Assembly: GCA_017542145.1 (NCBI GenBank)
Contig: JAFXXQ010000037.1
Span: 124,001 to 188,000 of the forward strand
Direction: 5' to 3'
From: Bacteroidaceae bacterium
Lineage (GTDB): Bacteria; Bacteroidota; Bacteroidia; Bacteroidales; Bacteroidaceae
DNA: 64,000 bases
Part shown: in pieces, positions 16,671 to 26,611 of the stretch
Position numbering within the stretch: the first letter of the stretch is position 1
How the letters are laid out: each line of letters starts with the position of its first letter
Translations under genes and position numbers: made by a program
The notes under the pieces: generated by a model
What the model was told of the DNA's origin: nothing
Seen by the model: the letters and a program-made list of their open reading frames with translations, nothing else
Databases searched by the model: none

Positions 16671-19637
16671 ATGAAAAAATATAATAGAAACCTATTTCTC
16701 TTTGCCATGCTGGTTGTATCGGCATTGATGGCCAATGCTCAGATTATTGACGACGTTGATACTCTCATGGCAAAAAAGAAAGTCCATGTAGCCTTCCGTG
16801 ACAAGGATTCCGACTTGCTCCTTGGAGGTGTTTCCTATGTTGATATGGAAGAACTGCTGAAAAAGAACTATACGATGAGCAGCCTTGAAGACCTGAATGC
16901 CCTCGTAGGTGGATGGAATGGCAACAATCTTTGGGGTATGGACAATGAACGTCTCGACAATAACGACAACAGTAACCTTCCGCTCGTTATTATCGATGGT
17001 GTGAAGCGTCCGTCCAACAATGTGCTTCCTTCAGAAATAGAGCAGGTAACCTTCCTTAAGGGCGCACAGGCGGTAGTGCTCTATGGCCCGAAGGGTGCAA
17101 AAGGTGCCATACTTATCACTACCAAGCGCGGCAAGGTCGATGGACTACAGATTGATGCCAACGCTAACACAGGCTACTTCGTGGCCAAGGAGTTCCCTGA
17201 GTATATCGGTTCGGCTGAGTACATGACTCTCTACAACGAAGCCTGTTTGAACGACCATCTTACGACAGGTGCCAAGTACAGCCAGATGGACATCTACAAC
17301 CATGCTGTAGGACGCAATCCCTATCGCTATCCCAACGTAAACTACTATTCCGACGAGTATGTGCGCAAGGCTTATAACCGTTCCGAAGGTACGATAGAGA
17401 TTCAAGGCGGCGGCACTCGTGCACATTTTTATACCAATATCAACTACTATCGTGTTGAAGACCTACTCAATTTTGGCATAGCTAAGAAGAATTATACCGA
17501 CCGCTTCAGCGTACGAGGCAATGTAGACCTAGTCATCAATAGGCTCATCAAAGGTTTTGCCAATGCTAGCGCTACGTTCTATAATGCCAATAAGAACAAG
17601 GGAGACTTTTGGAACCAGGCGTCAATCTTACGCCCGAACTTCCCTGAAAACGCCGCTCCTTTGATTCCCATTGACATGGTTGACCCTAACGCTAGCAAGG
17701 CTCTTGCCATTCTCGGTAAGTCGCTCAATCTTCTCGACGGGAAGTATTTCCCCGGCGGAACAAAGGCTACCTCTTCAAATGTGATTGCTGATTGCTATTT
17801 CGGAGGTAAGACAAGAGACGTCAGCCGTCAGTTCCAGTTTGATGCTGGATTTTCGTACGACATGAACCAGTTCGTCAAGGGACTCTCATTCAATACATTG
17901 TTTTCCATTGATTATGCGGCCAACTATAGCCTTTCGTATGACAACCAATACGCAGTCTTTATCCCCACGTGGAGTAACTATAACACAGAGGATGCTATTG
18001 TAGGTCTTACTCAGCAAGGCGATGAACTCATCACAGGCCACATGGCCATGTCGAACGCGGCTTATCGTCAGACCATCAGTTGGAATGGCCATTTCGACTA
18101 CGACCACACTTTCGACGGCGGACATCATTTTACGGGCTTGCTCCTTGGCAATATGTATACCACGACATCAAGTGGTGCCTATCACCGTTATGCCAATGCG
18201 AACCTCGGTCTGCAAGTAGGCTACGACTACCGCGGACGATACTTTGCCGATGCGACGGTAGCCGGCGTTCATTCCGCTCGTCTACCTAAAGGCCATCGTG
18301 AAGCACTTTCACCTTCATTCACTCTTGGCTGGAACATCGCCAAGGAGGATTTCATGGAGAGTACAGGCGTAAATGACTTGCTGTTCAGCGCCAACTATAG
18401 TGACCTGAACGAGGACATGGATGTTTTCATGAACAACAACTATTTCTATCTCTATGATGCGTTGTGGGCAACGGCAGGAAGCACCTTCACCTGGAACGAG
18501 GGTGCCAGCGCTGACCGAACCTTCTCTACTATGGGTTACAATCCTACCCTTGACTTCATTCATCGTAAGGAATGGTCGGCTACTTTCCGCGGCGCGTTCT
18601 TTAACAGGCAGCTGTCGACTGAACTCACCTACTTCAATACGGATATGTCTGGTTACATCATCCAGAACCCTACCCTGTTCCCTTCATATTTGCAGGGAGG
18701 TCTTTCCGGAAGTTCATTCAAACCGGCCATTAACAACAACATCCAGAGCCGTCAGGGTCTTGACTTCAGCGTGACAGTCCAGAAACAGTTGGGCAAGGTA
18801 CATACGACGCTGGGCTTTGTCGGTACCTATCTTACCACAAAATGGAAGAAGTACGATGAAACCATCGATCCTACAGCACCTAACAAATATACAGAGGGAC
18901 AATATCTCGATGTGTTGTGGGGTTACAAGTGCTTGGGCTTCTATAGCGTGGACGATTTTGACCCTGAGCAGTTGAAGGAAAACAAATACAAGCTCAAGGA
19001 CACTCTTCCCACTCCAGCAATCGGCGGTAATATTCGTCCTGGCGACCTGAAGTACGAGGATGTTAATGGCGACGGTACTGTCAACAACAAGGATATGGTG
19101 GTTCTTGGTAGGTCGGGCGACATTGTAACTTTGAACAACAGCGGTAATCCTACCGGCAATAATCTGGGTAGCATTGGCGCCCCTTTGACCATGGGTGTGA
19201 ACCTCACACTCAAGTATAAGAACTTTACACTCTTTGCGCTTGGCAATGGTCAGTTCGGCGCTTATGCGATGAAGAACAACACCTACTACTATATGAGCGG
19301 AGAGAACAAATACTCAGTTAACGTACGTGGTCGTTGGACTCCCGAGACGGCTAGTACAGCCACTCATCCTCGTCTGACCACGTTGAGCTCGAATAACAAT
19401 GCTGCTTCATCTACATTCTGGATCTACAGTACTGACCGTTTCAACATCCGCAAGGTTCAGCTCACTTACGACTTCCCTAAAGAAAAGTTTGAAGGAAAGG
19501 CAGTAAAAGCTCTCTCAATTTATTTGAACGGAAACGACCTCCTTACTATCTCGAAGAATCGCAAGTTAATGGAGACAAGTGTCGGCTATGCCCCTCAGAC
19601 TCGTTTCTATAATTTTGGCGTCAAGGTAACTCTCTAA
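16671..19637 (+). CDS. Second SusC-like receptor of xylan locus (XusC-type), short N-terminus
   Basis: This 988-residue outer-membrane receptor has a signal peptide ending ALMANAQ, a plug (NLPLVIIDGVKRPSNNVLPSEIEQV, GAILITTKRGK) and a barrel ending in NFGVKVTL. Unlike the first SusC of the operon, it lacks the carboxypeptidase-D-like domain before the plug: only about 80 residues separate the signal from the plug. It begins 39 bases after the preceding SusD and is followed by its own SusD. In the conserved xylan locus the second pair has the same position, so I infer uptake of xylan oligosaccharides of another size or decoration. Confidence 0.94.
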   Translation: MKKYNRNLFLFAMLVVSALMANAQIIDDVDTLMAKKKVHVAFRDKDSDLLLGGVSYVDMEELLKKNYTMSSLEDLNALVGGWNGNNLWGMDNERLDNNDNSNLPLVIIDGVKRPSNNVLPSEIEQVTFLKGAQAVVLYGPKGAKGAILITTKRGKVDGLQIDANANTGYFVAKEFPEYIGSAEYMTLYNEACLNDHLTTGAKYSQMDIYNHAVGRNPYRYPNVNYYSDEYVRKAYNRSEGTIEIQGGGTRAHFYTNINYYRVEDLLNFGIAKKNYTDRFSVRGNVDLVINRLIKGFANASATFYNANKNKGDFWNQASILRPNFPENAAPLIPIDMVDPNASKALAILGKSLNLLDGKYFPGGTKATSSNVIADCYFGGKTRDVSRQFQFDAGFSYDMNQFVKGLSFNTLFSIDYAANYSLSYDNQYAVFIPTWSNYNTEDAIVGLTQQGDELITGHMAMSNAAYRQTISWNGHFDYDHTFDGGHHFTGLLLGNMYTTTSSGAYHRYANANLGLQVGYDYRGRYFADATVAGVHSARLPKGHREALSPSFTLGWNIAKEDFMESTGVNDLLFSANYSDLNEDMDVFMNNNYFYLYDALWATAGSTFTWNEGASADRTFSTMGYNPTLDFIHRKEWSATFRGAFFNRQLSTELTYFNTDMSGYIIQNPTLFPSYLQGGLSGSSFKPAINNNIQSRQGLDFSVTVQKQLGKVHTTLGFVGTYLTTKWKKYDETIDPTAPNKYTEGQYLDVLWGYKCLGFYSVDDFDPEQLKENKYKLKDTLPTPAIGGNIRPGDLKYEDVNGDGTVNNKDMVVLGRSGDIVTLNNSGNPTGNNLGSIGAPLTMGVNLTLKYKNFTLFALGNGQFGAYAMKNNTYYYMSGENKYSVNVRGRWTPETASTATHPRLTTLSSNNNAASSTFWIYSTDRFNIRKVQLTYDFPKEKFEGKAVKALSIYLNGNDLLTISKNRKLMETSVGYAPQTRFYNFGVKVTL

Positions 19638-19638
19638 T

Positions 19639-21486
19639 ATGTATAGGAAGATGAAGACAAAAAACATTATAATGTATTTTATTGGTATCCTCGCCCTTTG
19701 TTCATGTGCCGACATGTTCGAGCCGGCAGATGAAAACAACCGTCCGGAGGAAGCCATGTACGAGGAGTCTAAGTATGCCTATGGTCTGCTGATGTATGGT
19801 TACGATCGTCTGCCTTATTTGACAACTACTCAGACGGATATCGCTACAGATGATGCTGTAACCAATCAAACAAGTAGCGCCTTATGGAATATGACAACCG
19901 GTGCATGGGCATCGGATAACGACCCCATGTCGCAATGGGACAACTGCAAGGATGGAATTCAGTATATCAACCTTTTCCTCTCAAAGGTGGAAAAGGTGAA
20001 ATGGGCGCCTAGTGCCGCTTCGAAGCAGCAGATGTTCATAGATCGCCTAAAAGGCGAGGCATTCGGCCTTCGTGCCGTCCTCTATTTCTTCCTGCTGCAA
20101 GCTCATGGCGGCTATGCTGACGATGGCGTACTCTACGGCGTACCCCTGCTGACAGAGCCTGAGAATGGTAGTTCGGACTTCAACCAGCCTCGTGCCTCCT
20201 TTGCCGACTGCGTTAAGCAATGTTTCGCAGATTGCGATAGTGCGATGGCACTTCTCCCGGCAGATTATACCGACGTTTCAAGTGATGCGGAAATCCCAGC
20301 CAAGTATCTGGCACTTGGTGCCCAGATGACAGGTTATAACTTAGTGTTTGGTACGAGGTCAAGGGGACTCATGTCAGGAAAGATTGCAGAAGCAGTTAAG
20401 GCACAGATTGCCCTACTCGCAGCAAGTCCGGCTTTCCGTCAGGATAGCGGCGTTACGTCTGCTGAAGCTGCCATATTATGCGCCAATCCTCTGAAGCGCA
20501 TTGGGGGATTGGAAGGGTTTGATATCTCAGGAAACACGTGGTACAAAAACAAGAACAAGCTGGATCCGAGTGCATCAGAGATGGCTGAAATTCTATGGCG
20601 TGAAGACCGTCATAACAACAACGAGCAGGAGAGGGATAACTTCCCCCCGACTCTCTACGGAAATGGCCGTGTGAACCCCTCACAGAACCTCGTCGATGCA
20701 TTTCCCATGCGTAGTGGACGCCCTATCAGCGACCCCAACTCAGGCTACGACCCGCAGAATCCCTACGCTAACCGTGATGCACGTCTCGACAATTGTGTCA
20801 TCTATCACGGTTCGACCTATAAGAAAGCCATCATCTTAACAGGTGTCAACATGCCTAATGAGAAGAATGAGACCGATGACAACCTCAATAGTATCGAGAG
20901 GTCCACGCGTACGGGTTACTATATGAAGAAACTTCTGCGTGACGACGTCAGCGTCAATCCCACATCCAATCTCTCTCAGCAACACATCTATCCTCGCATT
21001 CGTTACACGGAGATATTTCTTGCCTATGCCGAGGCGGCCAACGACGCCTGGGGACCTGACGGCGATCCCACAGGAGTTGGGTTTACCGCCTACGATGTTA
21101 TTAAGGCTATCCGTGAACGTGCCGGATTGGGTAAAGATGAGTATGGTCGCGTACTTGACGACCCCGATAACTATTTGGAGGAGTGCAAGTCTGATAAGGC
21201 GCTGATGACTCAACTCATCCGCAATGAGCGCCGCCTTGAACTCTGCTTTGAGAACAAGCGCTTCTGGGATATTCGCCGTTGGCAGATGCCTCTCAACGAG
21301 ACAATCAGGGGTATGGAAGTCAAAAAGGCTGATCCCGACAGGGAAGACAGCCCACTCATTTATACACCTTTTGAAATCGAGGGCGAGCAACGTAATTTCG
21401 ATAGTACCTATCAATGGTATGGTCCCATTCCGAAGGGTGAGGTTTTAAAATGGAGCGCCCTCAAACAAAACAAGGGTTGGCAATAA
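19639..21486 (+). CDS. SusD-like glycan-binding lipoprotein (XusD-type)
   Basis: This is a 615-residue SusD-family lipoprotein with lipobox ALCSC, starting 1 base after the upstream SusC stop; ATG at 19651 is an alternative that also leaves a complete signal. SusD features include LKGEAFGLRAVLYFFLLQAHGG, YDPQNPYANRDARLDN and RNERRLELCFENKRFWDIRRW. Together with the preceding SusC it forms the second transport pair of the xylan operon. Confidence 0.94.
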   Translation: MYRKMKTKNIIMYFIGILALCSCADMFEPADENNRPEEAMYEESKYAYGLLMYGYDRLPYLTTTQTDIATDDAVTNQTSSALWNMTTGAWASDNDPMSQWDNCKDGIQYINLFLSKVEKVKWAPSAASKQQMFIDRLKGEAFGLRAVLYFFLLQAHGGYADDGVLYGVPLLTEPENGSSDFNQPRASFADCVKQCFADCDSAMALLPADYTDVSSDAEIPAKYLALGAQMTGYNLVFGTRSRGLMSGKIAEAVKAQIALLAASPAFRQDSGVTSAEAAILCANPLKRIGGLEGFDISGNTWYKNKNKLDPSASEMAEILWREDRHNNNEQERDNFPPTLYGNGRVNPSQNLVDAFPMRSGRPISDPNSGYDPQNPYANRDARLDNCVIYHGSTYKKAIILTGVNMPNEKNETDDNLNSIERSTRTGYYMKKLLRDDVSVNPTSNLSQQHIYPRIRYTEIFLAYAEAANDAWGPDGDPTGVGFTAYDVIKAIRERAGLGKDEYGRVLDDPDNYLEECKSDKALMTQLIRNERRLELCFENKRFWDIRRWQMPLNETIRGMEVKKADPDREDSPLIYTPFEIEGEQRNFDSTYQWYGPIPKGEVLKWSALKQNKGWQ

Positions 21487-21511
21487 GAAATAGAACATAA
21501 GACTAGATAAG

Positions 21512-22726
21512 ATGAAAGCAATGAGATATGTATATGCCGTAGTGTTGGGTGCGTTGACGCTTACGTGTGTGTCATGCTATAACACAGAGCATGAGTTCCC
21601 GGATTTTGAGGGTGGCACGACCGCCTACTTTGCTTACCAGTTCCCTGTGCGTACACTCGTGCTGGGTAACGACATCTACGACAACACGCTTGACAATGAA
21701 CACAAATGTCGCATCTGGAGTACCATGGGTGGTGCTTATCACGGCCGTTCTGCTACGGTGGATATCGTAGTCGATGAGACGCTTTGTGACAGCCTCTGGT
21801 TTGTGGATGACGGTGGAAATCCGTCCACTCGCGTGTTACCTATGCCATCGTCCTACTACCAGTTGTCGTCCAGTTATATTCCTTATAAGAGCGATACACG
21901 CGGCTACGTGGAAGTGCAGTTTACCGATGCCTTTTTCAATGACCCGAAAACCATAGAGAATACCTATGTTATCCCGCTCCTTATGACGAAAGCTACGGGT
22001 ATCGACCATATTCTTACCGGTACACCTCGTGAGGGATTAACACCTGCGCGTGTGAATACGGAGGATTGGGAGGTTCTGGCAAAGGACTATGTGCTTTACT
22101 GCGTGAAGTATATGAACCCCTGGCAAGGACGATACATTCGTCGTGGCGTTGACCAAGTGACGGAAGATGGAGCTGTCTCGACTATTATTCGCAAGGATAC
22201 GACTTTGGTGAATACCGACCGTGAGCATTACAAGGAGAATCCTGTGAACCAGTACGACGAAGTGTGCAGCATCGTCACCAAGAATATGACTACGGCTGTC
22301 TTTCCCGTATCTGTAAATATTGGTAAAGATCCAACTGGTGCTGTGAGACCTTCTCAAAGTTGTAATCTCATGCTCTCATTCGATGGAAACAAATGCATTA
22401 TTTCCACCGACGATGCAGAGATTACTTCTACCGGTACAGGGGAATTTATCGTGAAGGGGACCGAGAAAGCTGAATTCAAGGACTACCAGTGGGGTAACAT
22501 GAATGGAGATCCCGTCCAACGTGACATTCTTTGTCTGTCATATTCTGTGAACTTCCCTAAAGGTAGATTCATTGGAAAAAAGAAAGTCGTAAGGGGAGGC
22601 AAAGAAGTGGAAGAAGATTGGTTCCTTGAGAACGATGTGCAGGTATCAACAAAAGATACGCTTGTTGTTCAGACTCGTGAGTCGAATAAGAGAGAATTCT
22701 TCTCACCCAAATACGTTAAACAATAA
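21512..22726 (+). CDS. SusE-position surface lipoprotein (DUF1735-like, XusE-type)
   Basis: This 404-residue lipoprotein has a signal ending LTCVSC. The N-terminal part looks like the beta-sandwich DUF1735/BT_3987-type domain found in SusE-position proteins (TVDIVVDETLCDSL, YYQLSSSYIPY, NTYVIPLLM). The second half, beginning YVLYCVKYMNPWQGRYIRRG, is a separate beta-rich domain also common in these proteins. Its place after two SusCD pairs is that of XusE in known xylan loci, which suggests extracellular glycan binding. No catalytic residues are recognisable. Confidence 0.8.
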   Translation: MKAMRYVYAVVLGALTLTCVSCYNTEHEFPDFEGGTTAYFAYQFPVRTLVLGNDIYDNTLDNEHKCRIWSTMGGAYHGRSATVDIVVDETLCDSLWFVDDGGNPSTRVLPMPSSYYQLSSSYIPYKSDTRGYVEVQFTDAFFNDPKTIENTYVIPLLMTKATGIDHILTGTPREGLTPARVNTEDWEVLAKDYVLYCVKYMNPWQGRYIRRGVDQVTEDGAVSTIIRKDTTLVNTDREHYKENPVNQYDEVCSIVTKNMTTAVFPVSVNIGKDPTGAVRPSQSCNLMLSFDGNKCIISTDDAEITSTGTGEFIVKGTEKAEFKDYQWGNMNGDPVQRDILCLSYSVNFPKGRFIGKKKVVRGGKEVEEDWFLENDVQVSTKDTLVVQTRESNKREFFSPKYVKQ

Positions 22727-22741
22727 TAGGAAGCTAAGACT

Positions 22742-24388
22742 ATGAATAAGATTTTTAGAAACAGTCTCTTTGTGTTAGTTGCGGGAGTCGCTGTTATTTC
22801 CTGTGCTGACTATAATGTGACAGACGATTTTTCTGCTGAACCTGATCCATCATTCGTGGAGCCCTATAAGGACTTGGCTCCCGTTAAGACATACATCGAC
22901 AGAAACAAATATCCCAATATGTCTTTGGGTGCTACACTGAAAGTGACAGATTTCAACAAGCAGGAACTGGCTCATGCTGCAGCTGTAACTAATTTTGATA
23001 ACCTTGCTTTCGGTACCACCCTAATGTCAGGTGCCATCGTTAGCAGCAAAGGTGTGATGAATTTCCTTGAAATGAAGGATCTTCTTGATCATGTAGAAGA
23101 GATTGGTTGCGAGGTGTTCGGTAGTCCTATCGTTGCAAATGCGTATCAAGCTGATGCTTGGCTGAACATGCTTACTGCTCCTATTGAGGTTTCTGTTGAC
23201 TATGTAGAAGGAAAGACTGTTGATTTCAACACAATGACATCATTCGATGGTACCATTGAGGATGGAAAAGCGTCTATCGTCAACTATGATAATCAGAATA
23301 CATTGAAAATAGAAGCTTCATCTAAAGTCCGTATTATTGAAGGTTTTGAAGTGGATCCTCTTGCTACGTATACGATAACATTTTGGGCAAAGGCTGACAA
23401 GAAAGCTACTTTTTCTGTCTTTTTCTCAGGTAACGAAGTTGAAGGCCCTACAAGTGGAAAGTATACTGTTGATGCTGGTGGCAATTGGAAAAAATTCGTT
23501 ATTGAGAGCAAAGCTGCAGAAGGCGAAACTGAGGGTTACTTAAGAATAGAGAATACCCGTGCAGCTGCCGTCTATATTCAAAAGGTGAATGTCGGTTACT
23601 TCCCTGACAACCATCGTCCTCAAACTGTGGCGGAAATAAAAGACACCGTTAACCATGCACTCAATACATGGTGCGATGGTCTTATGAAAATCAACGAAGG
23701 CCGTATCAAATCTTTCGACCTTATAGATGAGGCCCTCGATGTGAAAGTTGAACTTGAGAATGGTATGTTTGACCTTAAACACTCTTCCGAAAAGATTTTC
23801 TGGCAGGACGTTTTCGGAAGTGAAAACTATGCTCCGGTAGTTTCGAAGGCAGCAAGCGCGGCATACCAAAACCATGGCGGTAGTCTTGAAGACTTGAAGT
23901 TCTTTGTTAGTGAATCTGGACTTGAGAATACCAAGAAAATGGAAAGTCTCATCTACTGGATAAACATTTGGGACGCCAATGGCGCAAAAATTGATGGTAT
24001 CAATGCAAAGCTTAATCTCACTTATAGCGAAAATGAAGCCAATCAGGAGGCCAATAAAGCATCGCTTGACAAGCTACTTGAGGAACTTGCTTCCACAGGC
24101 AAGTTGATTCGTCTCTCGAACTTTGACATAAAGTATCAGGATGCTGCCGGAGTAAATGTAACCGCAAATGAAATTAAAGCAGGTCAGCGTCAGAAACTTG
24201 CCGATTATTACGGTTATGTCATCAAAAGCTATATGACCAAGATTCCTCATAACCAACAGGCAGGCATCTGTAAAGGTAATCTCGCTGACACATCTGATCC
24301 TGTGGGTCTATGGGCTATTGACAGCAATAAAGACTGGGTACGCACAGCCACTTACAAGGCTTTCTGCGATGCTCTCAGCGGAAATTAA
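22742..24388 (+). CDS. Catalytically degenerate GH10-like lipoprotein with inserted CBM (Xyn10C position)
   Basis: This is a 548-residue lipoprotein (lipobox VISC). Residues about 50-145 and 290-548 follow the GH10 xylanase fold, and about 148-287 form an inserted CBM4/9/22-like beta-sandwich (VDPLATYTITFWAKADKKAT, GNWKKFVIES). This is the layout of Xyn10C proteins of xylan loci. The acid/base motif is DLIDEALD, where active enzymes have DVVNEA, so that glutamate (E330) remains. The nucleophile motif is RLSNFDIK instead of xxTEFDI, so N460 replaces the glutamate. The substrate-site motifs WHxQ, YNDYN and QxH are also lost. I infer a xylan-binding protein that no longer hydrolyses. The gene is visibly richer in AT than its neighbours. 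Confidence 0.85.
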   Translation: MNKIFRNSLFVLVAGVAVISCADYNVTDDFSAEPDPSFVEPYKDLAPVKTYIDRNKYPNMSLGATLKVTDFNKQELAHAAAVTNFDNLAFGTTLMSGAIVSSKGVMNFLEMKDLLDHVEEIGCEVFGSPIVANAYQADAWLNMLTAPIEVSVDYVEGKTVDFNTMTSFDGTIEDGKASIVNYDNQNTLKIEASSKVRIIEGFEVDPLATYTITFWAKADKKATFSVFFSGNEVEGPTSGKYTVDAGGNWKKFVIESKAAEGETEGYLRIENTRAAAVYIQKVNVGYFPDNHRPQTVAEIKDTVNHALNTWCDGLMKINEGRIKSFDLIDEALDVKVELENGMFDLKHSSEKIFWQDVFGSENYAPVVSKAASAAYQNHGGSLEDLKFFVSESGLENTKKMESLIYWINIWDANGAKIDGINAKLNLTYSENEANQEANKASLDKLLEELASTGKLIRLSNFDIKYQDAAGVNVTANEIKAGQRQKLADYYGYVIKSYMTKIPHNQQAGICKGNLADTSDPVGLWAIDSNKDWVRTATYKAFCDALSGN

Positions 24389-24458
24389 ATGGAAAGATGA
24401 TGATACGTAATTGAATAGTTCTTATTTTATTTATTAATTAATTAAATGTTTTTCTACT

Positions 24459-26525
24459 ATGAGAAAATTATTTACTCTTGTGGCTCTCTTGACTTGTTTC
24501 TTGGGAGCAAAAGCGGTAGTTTTTGTCGATGCAGAGGTTAACTTTGCTGAGCAGACAGCTATCAAGTTGTATGGTTGGGGCGGTCAGGGAACCGATCGTC
24601 TTTCACTTCAGGATGGTTGCCTCTTCTATCATGGCGAGGAAGCAACTGAAAACCCCTGGGATGTACAGTTCTTCCCCATCGGTGGCGTAGAGGTAGAGGT
24701 AGGTGTTACCTATACCCTCACGCTGAAGATAAAGGGTTCTGTTGAAGCTAACATCTTTAACATGAGTTTTGCTGGTGTTGATAAGTATGAAGCTCTTCAT
24801 GTTACCACCGACTGGCAGGAACTGTCGTTCGATTACGAAGCCACAGGAACCAGCGGCGACTTGCTCTTCCAATGCGGTAGCTATGTAGGCGACTGGTGGA
24901 TTGAGTACATGAAAATTACCCACGAGGGAAAGGAAGAACGTCCGGTCGAGTGGGAGGACATTCTTGTGAATGGCGATGCCGAGGGTGACTTTGACGAAGT
25001 GCCTTGTGCCTACTCGAAGGAGTGGGGTACAGGCGTAGGTGAAGATGGTCTGCCCACACCTCACGTGGCTGTCATTGAGGACATGGACGGAAACAAGGTA
25101 TTTGCCGTTCATGCCAAGAAGGTTGATCCCCCACTTCTTTGGGACTCTGATGGCGAGCAGTGGGGACAGCAGCATAGCGCTGGCGACCCGATGCCCGACA
25201 ATACGTGGCAGAACCAGTTCTGGATTAACTTCCCCCGTGCCATGAAGGCTGACGAGCAGGTGAAGATTACATTCAGATACAAGGCCTCTAAGTCCTTTAG
25301 AGTAACTACGCAGGATCACACCAACCCTGGTGACTATCTGGGTGGCGGCAAGTTAGGCGACATTCAGTTCGGCACCGATTGGCAGACTTTTGAAAAGCAA
25401 TTCTCTGCAGCTGCTGGCGTGCAGTCCATCGCTTTCAACTTCGGCGAGGATGGTAACTATCAGGAGGATATCGATATCTTCTTCGATGACCTTACCGTCT
25501 CTCTCATGAAGCTCGATGAGGGCCTCTTTGTCGCATCCACTAACACAGAGTCAGGCCTGGTGGATTATGACTTTGATAACGCCATTCAGTTTGAATATGA
25601 CGTAGCTGACAAGGCTTATGTGGCAATAGTCGGCACCATGGGTAAAGAGGAAACATGGGTGAACGAGGTAATGATTTCAACCGTTCGTGGTAATGATAAG
25701 GCGTTCAAGTCAGCTACATTGAAGGTCACAGACGCTGTCGTAAGCGACCCCTATACATGGATTGCCTATACTGAAGGTTCAAATGCTAAGATTAAACTTC
25801 CTGCACAGGGCGTATGGAAAATTTCAATTGACACTAACGATATCCTGATGAACTTCGTGGAACTCGAAGGTGATGAACCCGGAGAACCTGTTGAAATTGT
25901 TCCTAACCCGTATATCGCCGTTCTGAATGCTTTGGAGCGTGACGATCTTGCAGATACCGTGAATTCTGATGGTACAACTACCATCAGGGAAGAAGAGGGA
26001 GGCACAGGCCAGACATGGGACAACCAGTTCTGGATTGTCGCTAACCGCTCACTTTCTGCTGGTGAAGTAACGATTATCGAGTTCGACTATGTATCTTCCA
26101 TTGATGCTCGCACCACCACACAATGCCACACCACTCCAGGCAACTATCTCCACTGGGATGCCATCGGTGATGTGAACTTCACTACTGAAGAGCAGCACTT
26201 CTCAAAGTCATTTACCGTTCCTTCCGAGGCCGATGGCATGCAGTCCATTGCATTCAACATGGCTGAAATCAAGGAAGCTTGCGACTATACCATCAAGAAT
26301 GTTGTCTGGAAAAACGAAAGTGGCACGGAGACTCTCATCAACATGGAGGGTGCAGACAACTTCTATGTCAAGTCCGTCGGAGGTGAAACCTTCTCGTTGG
26401 GTGTCAGCAACGCAGTTGTTGACAAGGCTGTTCCTACCGTTATTTATAACATCGCCGGTCAGCGGGTAACTGAGGACTACAAGGGCATTGTTATTAAGAA
26501 CGGCAAGAAGGTCGTGATTAGGTAA
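24459..26525 (+). CDS. Large secreted multi-domain carbohydrate-binding protein with C-terminal sorting tail
   Basis: This 688-residue protein ends the xylan operon. A signal peptide (to about residue 19) precedes three beta-sandwich, CBM4/9-like modules at about 20-155, 165-360 and 485-640. Modules two and three are related: both carry TWxNQFWI, TTQxHTxPGxYL and MQSIAFN/VQSIAFN motifs. The C-terminus (VIYNIAGQRVTEDYKGIVIKN then GKKVVIR) is the Prevotella form of a type 9-like secretion tail, implying export to the surface. No catalytic motif is visible. I infer that it binds xylan at the cell surface and holds it for the GH10 enzyme. Confidence 0.8.
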   Translation: MRKLFTLVALLTCFLGAKAVVFVDAEVNFAEQTAIKLYGWGGQGTDRLSLQDGCLFYHGEEATENPWDVQFFPIGGVEVEVGVTYTLTLKIKGSVEANIFNMSFAGVDKYEALHVTTDWQELSFDYEATGTSGDLLFQCGSYVGDWWIEYMKITHEGKEERPVEWEDILVNGDAEGDFDEVPCAYSKEWGTGVGEDGLPTPHVAVIEDMDGNKVFAVHAKKVDPPLLWDSDGEQWGQQHSAGDPMPDNTWQNQFWINFPRAMKADEQVKITFRYKASKSFRVTTQDHTNPGDYLGGGKLGDIQFGTDWQTFEKQFSAAAGVQSIAFNFGEDGNYQEDIDIFFDDLTVSLMKLDEGLFVASTNTESGLVDYDFDNAIQFEYDVADKAYVAIVGTMGKEETWVNEVMISTVRGNDKAFKSATLKVTDAVVSDPYTWIAYTEGSNAKIKLPAQGVWKISIDTNDILMNFVELEGDEPGEPVEIVPNPYIAVLNALERDDLADTVNSDGTTTIREEEGGTGQTWDNQFWIVANRSLSAGEVTIIEFDYVSSIDARTTTQCHTTPGNYLHWDAIGDVNFTTEEQHFSKSFTVPSEADGMQSIAFNMAEIKEACDYTIKNVVWKNESGTETLINMEGADNFYVKSVGGETFSLGVSNAVVDKAVPTVIYNIAGQRVTEDYKGIVIKNGKKVVIR

Positions 26526-26559
26526 GAGACCCTCTCTCTGACAGAGAGAAAAACTTCAT

Positions 26560-26609
26560 CGTGCGTCATGTTTCCGTTAAAAAGCGGAACGTGGCGCACG
26601 AGGTTTTTT
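26560..26609 (+). terminator. Strong rho-independent terminator of the xylan operon
   Basis: A stem of about 16 bp (outer arms CGTGCG / CGCACG, inner TTTCCG / CGGAA) closes on an A-rich loop and is followed by a run of six T residues. A smaller hairpin (TCTCTCT / AGAGAGA) with trailing A residues precedes it at 26533-26549. Confidence 0.85.
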
Positions 26610-26611
26610 AA

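Noticed and set aside
22742..24388. Annotation as an active GH10 xylanase.
   Set aside because: The fold matches, but the nucleophile glutamate and three substrate-site motifs are replaced.
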